NCBI GenBank assembly: GCA_004557805.1
Contig: SFFS01000079.1
Location: 1-10,830, forward strand
Origin: Clostridiales bacterium
Lineage (GTDB): Bacteria > Bacillota > Clostridia > Christensenellales > Aristaeellaceae
Direction: 5' to 3'
DNA length: 10,830 nucleotides
Shown here: one piece after another, positions 7,091-10,830 of the stretch
How the letters are laid out: each line of letters opens with the position of its first letter
Position numbering within the stretch: the first letter of the stretch is position 1
Position numbers and translations under genes: made by a program
The notes under the pieces: model-generated
Seen by the model: only the letters and a program-made list of their open reading frames with translations
Told to the model about the DNA's origin: nothing
Database searches by the model: none

Positions 7091-7810
7091 ATGAATTTTA
7101 CCCTGACAAGCGCCGCCAACGCGGGCGTGCTGATCGAATGCGGCGGCACGCGCCTGCTGCTCGACGGCATCCGCCGCGCGCCGTTCGCGCCGTTTCTGCC
7201 CACGCCGCCGCAGATTCTGGAGCAAATGCTCTCCGGCCCGGAAACCTCGCGCTGGCGCAGCGTCGATTTTCTGCTGTTTTCGCACCTGCACCCCGATCAT
7301 TTTGACGAGGAGGCCGTGCGCGATTATCTCGCCGGCAACCGCGTGCGGGAAATTTTCGCCCCGGAATGGCCTTTCGCCGCGCAGGGCACGGCCAGGGCGA
7401 ACGCCTTCGCGCTGGCCAACGGCGGCTGGCGCGATTTCGAAATTGCGCCGGGCATAATTCTGCGCGCCATCGGCACGGCGCATGCGGGCGAACAGTTCGC
7501 GTCCGTGCGCAATCACGCCTATCTGGTGGCGACGGACCAAGCGCGCATCCTGTTCGTAGGCGACGGCGATTACGTTCCGGAATGGTATCTGCCCGCGGGG
7601 CATGTCGACGCGCTGTTCGTCAATCCGCTGTTCCTCAACAGCCGCGCCATGCCCGAAATGGTACGCCAGCACGCCCCCAAAACCGTATACGTCTATCATC
7701 TTCCCGCGGCGGAAAACGACGATTTACAGGCCCGGTTCTACCGGCGTGTAGCCGCGCGCGGGGCGAAAAAGCTGCCGGAAGGGCTGGTAAAGCCGTTCGA
7801 GTCTCTCTGA
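7091..7810 (+). CDS. Metallo-beta-lactamase-fold metal-dependent hydrolase (UlaG-like)
   Basis: A 239-residue protein. The dinuclear-metal motif HxHxDH is SHLHPDHFD with H65, H67, D69 and H70; further likely ligands are H131 (GTAHAG), D158 (FVGDGDY) and H203 (VYHLP). The opening MNFTLTSAANAGVLIECGG matches the first strands of the Lactamase_B_2/3 branch, which includes UlaG-like lactonases and many uncharacterised hydrolases. There is no signal peptide, so it is cytoplasmic. AAGGG (7076-7080) lies 10 bases before the ATG. It has its own promoter and is separated from the glycosidase operon by a strong terminator, so it is a single-gene unit. The substrate cannot be told from the sequence; a phosphodiester or lactone is typical for the fold. 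Confidence 0.87.
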   Translation: MNFTLTSAANAGVLIECGGTRLLLDGIRRAPFAPFLPTPPQILEQMLSGPETSRWRSVDFLLFSHLHPDHFDEEAVRDYLAGNRVREIFAPEWPFAAQGTARANAFALANGGWRDFEIAPGIILRAIGTAHAGEQFASVRNHAYLVATDQARILFVGDGDYVPEWYLPAGHVDALFVNPLFLNSRAMPEMVRQHAPKTVYVYHLPAAENDDLQARFYRRVAARGAKKLPEGLVKPFESL

Positions 7811-7827
7811 TGCGTTTGCAGCGCGAT

Positions 7828-7869
7828 AAAAAACGGCTTGCCCCAAGCGCAGAGCACGCTCGGAAGCCG
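7828..7869 (-). terminator. Probable terminator of murA
   Basis: Outer arms CGGCTT (7834-7839) and AAGCCG (7864-7869) with a nested AGCG/CGCT (7846-7849, 7857-7860). Read on the - strand the hairpin is followed by six T (A-run 7828-7833). It sits about 95 bases past the murA stop codon, just beyond the converging gene's end. Confidence 0.6.
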
Positions 7870-7912
7870 AAGATCCGCGACGGGTTTCTCTGAATTGATT
7901 CCCCTGATCCCT

Positions 7913-7962
7913 GTCCGCCGCCCGGCGCAGCCGCAGAAGCCGCGCCAGACGGCGGTCTTTTT
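7913..7962 (+). terminator. Probable terminator of the metallo-hydrolase gene
   Basis: Arms CCGCCG (7915-7920) and CGGCGG (7950-7955), with an inner GGCGC/GCGCC pair (7924-7928, 7942-7946), followed by TCTTTTT (7956-7962). On + this ends transcription of the metallo-hydrolase about 150 bases after its stop and directly before the converging murA 3' end. Confidence 0.65.
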
Positions 7963-7963
7963 G

Positions 7964-9208
7964 TTATTCGATTCGCTTCACGCTCGCGCCCAGCCCGGAA
8001 AGTGTCTCCTCCAGGCGCACGTATCCGCGGTCGATATGCCCGGCCGGATCCTCCACGCGGGTCACGCCGTCGGCCGTGAGCCCTGCGAGGAGCAGCGCAG
8101 CGCCGCTTCGCAGGTCGGGGCAGCGCACCTCGGCCCCCTGGAGGCGATAGCCTCCCTCGATCACGGCCACCCTGTCCTCCACCCGGATGCACGCGCCCAT
8201 GCGCGTAAGCTCCGGCACATGCATGAAACGGTTCTCAAAAATCGTTTCAAGGAAAACCGACGTGCCCGGCGTCGTACAGGCGACGACCATCATCGGCGCC
8301 TGCATGTCGGTGGGGAATCCGGGGTAGCTTAAGGTACGAATCTCCATGGGCCATTTGGCCTTTCCGCGCACGCGCAGCCCGCCCGGAAACTCCGACACGG
8401 ACGTTCCGGCCTCCTGCAGTTTGAACAGCAGCGCGCGCATCTGTTCAGGGCGCGTGCCGCGCAGGAGAATGCTCCCGCCTGCCGCCGCCACGGCGCAGCA
8501 CAGCGTGCCCGCCTCGATCCGGTCGGGGATCGGCTGATGCGTCGCCCCGTGCAGCGCGTATACGCCGCGGATGGTCACGGTGCCGGTTCCGGCCCCCTGA
8601 ATCTGCGCGCCCATCGCCGTCAGGCACTGCGCCAGGTCGACGACCTCCGGCTCCTTGGCCGCGTTTTCAATGCGCGTCACGCCGTCGGCGAGCGTAGCCG
8701 CCATCATGATGTTTTCCGTCGCGCCCACGCTGGGCAGGTCGAGATAGATCACCGCGCCGTGCAGCGCGCCGGAAAGCTCGATGAACCCCTGCCGCGTGGT
8801 GATCTGCGCGCCCAGCGCGCTCATGCCCTTCAAATGCAGGTCGATGGGCCGCTGGCCGATAGCGCAGCCGCCCGGCATCGTGATGCGCGCATAGCCCAGC
8901 CGCGCAAGCATCGGCCCCATAATCAGCGCCGAAGCGCGCGTAAAGCGCATCAGCCCCGCCGTATCGGGCGGCGAAAGCTGCGGCGCGGACAGCGCCATCG
9001 CCGCGCCCTCGCGCCGGACGTTCGCGCCGCAGGCCGCAACGAGATCGCACATCGCGCGCACGTCCGTCAGATCGGGCATCTCCGGCACGACCAGCTCGCC
9101 GGCCGTCAGCAGGGAGGCCGCGATGACCGGAAGCGCGGCGTTTTTCGCCGGATGAACGGTTGCCTCGCCCATCAGCGGCGCGCCGGATTCCACCTGAAAA
9201 ATCGCCAT
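7964..9208 (-). CDS. murA: UDP-N-acetylglucosamine 1-carboxyvinyltransferase (MurA)
   Basis: A 414-residue enzyme catalysing the first committed step of peptidoglycan synthesis: transfer of enolpyruvate from PEP to UDP-GlcNAc, in the cytoplasm. Conserved points sit at their usual positions: K22 in HPAKNAALP, catalytic C115 in MPGGCAIGQRPIDLHLKG (the loop cysteine alkylated by fosfomycin), D301 in YPGFPTDMQAP, and R394/R398 near the C-terminus (HIDRGYVRLE). Length is normal for the family. The frame is open 45 codons further upstream, but the start at 9208 is chosen because GGAGGG (9215-9220 on the complement) lies at proper spacing and the protein then begins like other MurA proteins (MAIFQVESGAPLMGEATVHP). 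It is transcribed alone, away from other cell-wall genes. Gram-positives often carry two MurA paralogues; which one this is cannot be told. Confidence 0.96.
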   Translation of the reverse strand: MAIFQVESGAPLMGEATVHPAKNAALPVIAASLLTAGELVVPEMPDLTDVRAMCDLVAACGANVRREGAAMALSAPQLSPPDTAGLMRFTRASALIMGPMLARLGYARITMPGGCAIGQRPIDLHLKGMSALGAQITTRQGFIELSGALHGAVIYLDLPSVGATENIMMAATLADGVTRIENAAKEPEVVDLAQCLTAMGAQIQGAGTGTVTIRGVYALHGATHQPIPDRIEAGTLCCAVAAAGGSILLRGTRPEQMRALLFKLQEAGTSVSEFPGGLRVRGKAKWPMEIRTLSYPGFPTDMQAPMMVVACTTPGTSVFLETIFENRFMHVPELTRMGACIRVEDRVAVIEGGYRLQGAEVRCPDLRSGAALLLAGLTADGVTRVEDPAGHIDRGYVRLEETLSGLGASVKRIE

Positions 9209-9327
9209 TTTCTTCCCTCCTGTCCGCATCCTGTGCAAACAGTTTTTCCGCACGGGAAGCGAATATGACCGGGAATGAAAGGCGAAAATGCCAAACGGAA
9301 GCCGCGCGCGCAATAGAATCAGAAGCG

Positions 9328-9358
9328 TTTTTTCGGGCGGCAAAGCCGCGTGAAAAAA
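9328..9358. terminator. Second hairpin between Nudix gene and murA
   Basis: TTTTTTC (9328-9334) pairs with GAAAAAA (9352-9358), and GCGGC (9337-9341) with GCCGC (9345-9349) around an AAA loop, with one wobble and one mismatch. It shares its A-run with the neighbouring terminator, so the two structures compete. It may be a bidirectional or backup terminator ahead of murA. Confidence 0.5.
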
Positions 9359-9397
9359 TTCCGCCGCTGCCTTTCAAAAACGGCGCGGCGGAATTTT
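9353..9397 (-). terminator. Intrinsic terminator of the Nudix gene
   Basis: AAAATTCCGCCGC (9355-9367) and GCGGCGGAATTTT (9385-9397) form a perfect 13-bp stem. On the - strand the stem ends in a T-run from the A-tract 9353-9358. It begins 12 bases past the Nudix stop codon. Confidence 0.85.
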
Positions 9398-9409
9398 CTG
9401 GCAAACGGT

Positions 9410-9886
9410 TTATTCGATTTCGGTGCGAAGCGTAAACGAATCCGGAAGATGAAAAATTTCTTTTTTCAAAAACTGCGGATAAAAATATTCGTCCTTCAAC
9501 CGCTCGAACGCCAGCCATTCGAACGAGTGCGCGCGCCCTTTCTCGCGCGCCGTGAACGATTCGCCGCGTGAAAGCAGGCCGGTTCCCGCAAGGTCCATCA
9601 GAAAATAGACGCACAGCTCATGATAGCGCAGCCGGTCGACGTCCTCAGTGAAGAACGCCTGGTTCAGCCACAGCGGCCGGACGATTCCCGGCGCAACGTC
9701 CAGCTCCTCCCGCACCTCCCGCAGGACGGCCTCTTCCGCCGTTTCGCCCAGCTTCACCCTGCCGCCCGGCAGATAAAAATAGGGCGAGCGGTCGTCGTGC
9801 ATGGCGAGGATTTTCCCGTCCGCGATCATCACCGCGCAGACGCGAAAATTGAACTTGCCCCCGTCTGCGATAAAGGATAAATCCAT
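9410..9886 (-). CDS. Nudix hydrolase
   Basis: A 158-residue protein with a Nudix box at residues 42-64: G42, E48, R56, E57, E60 and E61 are in place (LPGGRVKLGETAEEAV, then LREVREELDV). The penultimate glycine of the consensus GX5EX7REUXEEXGU is D63, a tolerated change. Nudix enzymes use magnesium bound by these glutamates to hydrolyse nucleoside diphosphates linked to another moiety. The segment before the box (RVCAVMIADGKILAMHDDRSPYFYLPGG) is the usual first strands of the fold. The substrate is unknown; 8-oxo-dGTP, ADP-ribose and other nucleotide substrates are all possible. An AGGAAAGGA-rich ribosome binding site lies just before the ATG at 9886. Terminators on both sides suggest a short unit, although the gap to the upstream gene leaves little room for a promoter. 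Confidence 0.93.
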   Translation of the reverse strand: MDLSFIADGGKFNFRVCAVMIADGKILAMHDDRSPYFYLPGGRVKLGETAEEAVLREVREELDVAPGIVRPLWLNQAFFTEDVDRLRYHELCVYFLMDLAGTGLLSRGESFTAREKGRAHSFEWLAFERLKDEYFYPQFLKKEIFHLPDSFTLRTEIE

Positions 9887-9913
9887 TTGTTTTCCTTTCC
9901 TCTGTACATCCGG

Positions 9914-9961
9914 AAAAACAGCAGGCGGGCGCAGACGCGTCGTCCGCCGCGCCCGCCCTGC
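9914..9961 (-). terminator. Intrinsic terminator of the partial ATPase-like gene
   Basis: GCAGG-CGGGCGC (9921-9932) pairs with GCGCCCG-C-CCTGC (9949-9961), 12 bp with one bulged base. On the - strand it is followed by TGTTTTT (A-run 9914-9918). It lies just after the stop codon at 9969-9971. Confidence 0.85.
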
Positions 9962-9968
9962 CGTCAGG

Positions 9969-10830
9969 TCAGTTCAGCCGGATCTCGGTTTTCGCGGCCA
10001 ACCGCTCGATGAACGCATCCAGTTCCTCCGCCACGTCCTTCACGATCGACGCTGCGAACGCTTCATCCTTCTCCAGCGACGCGGCCATCGCTTTTTCCAT
10101 TTTGCCGCGGCTGCGCGGCGAAAGCAGCGCGTTCTTCGGCAGCATTTTCCGCATCAGCGTGGGCAGGTTCACGCGCATTAGCAGCGACTCGACGGCCGGT
10201 TTCCCCAGCAGCGCCGCGACGATTCCAATCGCCGCGCCGGCAGCCATGCCCAACGGGCCTTCCGCCACCAGCGCAAGCCCCGCGCCGCCACACAGCGCCG
10301 CCATCACCGCGGCGACAGCCGCCCCGATAATCGCCTCCACCGTCGTCACCGCGTCGAAATCGAACCGGCTTCCCGCCGCCACCGCGCTTTCCGGGCGCAG
10401 CTCGGGCGGCGGCAGGCGCATCATTTCGCATGGGATCTGGCAGCGAATGCAGATTTCGTCCACGTCGCGCTGCAATTTCTCCTGCACGCCCGCAAGCCAC
10501 TCCGCCACCGCGGCGGAAATCTGCTTCTGCGTCTCCTCGCGGCGCACAAGCGCCTGCGACTCCGCCTCGATGCGCCTGCGCATATCCTCCAGCGTCGCCA
10601 GTTCTCCGGAGCGCCACGCCTCGGCCGCCGGCGCGACGACCTCTTCGGTCATCAGCTTCGTCAAAAGCGCGGACAGCTTCTGCAGCAGCAGCGGCATGCT
10701 TTCGCGCGCCGCGCGCTCGACGGAATCGCTCTCGGTATATTCGTGAATCTCCGCGCGGAAGGCTTCAAGCAGTTCGTCGGTGCGTCCGGCGTAGGCCAGC
10801 CCGCGCGCAATGGAAAACTCCGGCTCGGGG
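9969..10830 (-). CDS. C-terminal part of a probable Hsp70/actin-like ATPase with hydrophobic Gly/Ala-rich segment (partial)
   Basis: The frame is open to the window edge, so 286 residues are visible and the N-terminus lies outside. The visible start PEPEFSIARGLAYAGRTDE resembles the end of an Hsp70/actin-type ATPase domain, where a conserved A-x-G-L-A-x-x-G segment follows the last nucleotide-binding strands; this is pattern recognition, not proof. Next come charged, probably coiled helices (residues ~45-125), a CxxxC-like ICIRCQIPC, then about 45 residues of Ala/Gly-rich hydrophobic sequence (codons at 10203-10337) that could form two membrane helices with a short GP turn or a glycine zipper. 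A basic and acidic helical tail ends the protein. An internal ATG at 10697 has no ribosome binding site, supporting the longer frame. Function is unknown; a dynamin-like membrane protein is an alternative. Confidence 0.65.
   Translation of the reverse strand, partial: PEPEFSIARGLAYAGRTDELLEAFRAEIHEYTESDSVERAARESMPLLLQKLSALLTKLMTEEVVAPAAEAWRSGELATLEDMRRRIEAESQALVRREETQKQISAAVAEWLAGVQEKLQRDVDEICIRCQIPCEMMRLPPPELRPESAVAAGSRFDFDAVTTVEAIIGAAVAAVMAALCGGAGLALVAEGPLGMAAGAAIGIVAALLGKPAVESLLMRVNLPTLMRKMLPKNALLSPRSRGKMEKAMAASLEKDEAFAASIVKDVAEELDAFIERLAAKTEIRLN

Noticed and set aside
9209..9343. N-terminal extension of MurA to the ATG at 9343
   Set aside because: The extra 45 residues do not resemble MurA, that ATG lies within a hairpin, and a good ribosome binding site marks the start at 9208.
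1..10830. CRISPR array, rRNA, insertion-sequence transposase or toxin-antitoxin pair
   Set aside because: No regularly spaced repeats, conserved rRNA segments, transposase motifs or small paired genes were seen on either strand.

Overview
The window looks like chromosome from a high-GC, Gram-positive-type Bacillota (Clostridia-like, possibly a gut lineage). The grounds are strong AGGAGG-type ribosome binding sites, SigA-type promoters, many intrinsic terminators with U-tracts, a MurA with the catalytic cysteine at residue 115, and sugar-catabolic gene families common in gut clostridia. No taxonomic marker gene is present, so this placement is inference.

Left edge (1-175): lower GC. The 3' half of a tRNA-Arg(CCU) gene (anticodon loop to acceptor end) appears without its 5' half. 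It is preceded by short direct and inverted repeats and followed by a strong terminator. This is what the far end of an element integrated into a tRNA gene looks like, so the bases before about 90 are probably the end of a mobile element lying mostly outside the window.

Sugar-related block (about 245-6961, + strand): a promoter, an AraC-family regulator, a 333-base gap, an ADP-ribosylglycohydrolase-fold protein with a long beta-rich C-terminal region, and a 1038-residue GH106-like glycoside hydrolase. The two enzyme genes are 9 bases apart, the second ribosome binding site overlaps the first stop codon, and a 19-bp terminator closes the unit. The gap holds the last ~33 codons of a sugar ABC-transporter permease, so the locus probably once had its own importer. 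Neither enzyme shows a signal peptide, so both should act in the cytoplasm on an imported substrate. The pairing of an ADP-ribosylglycohydrolase fold with a glycosidase is the most interesting biological idea here.

Housekeeping/accessory block (about 6989-10830): a metallo-beta-lactamase-fold hydrolase on + with its own promoter converges on a - strand series of murA, a Nudix hydrolase and the C-terminal part of a probable Hsp70/actin-like ATPase with a glycine- and alanine-rich hydrophobic segment. Each of these is bounded by a recognisable intrinsic terminator, so they look like separate transcription units. Long open frames antisense to the sugar genes are composition artefacts.
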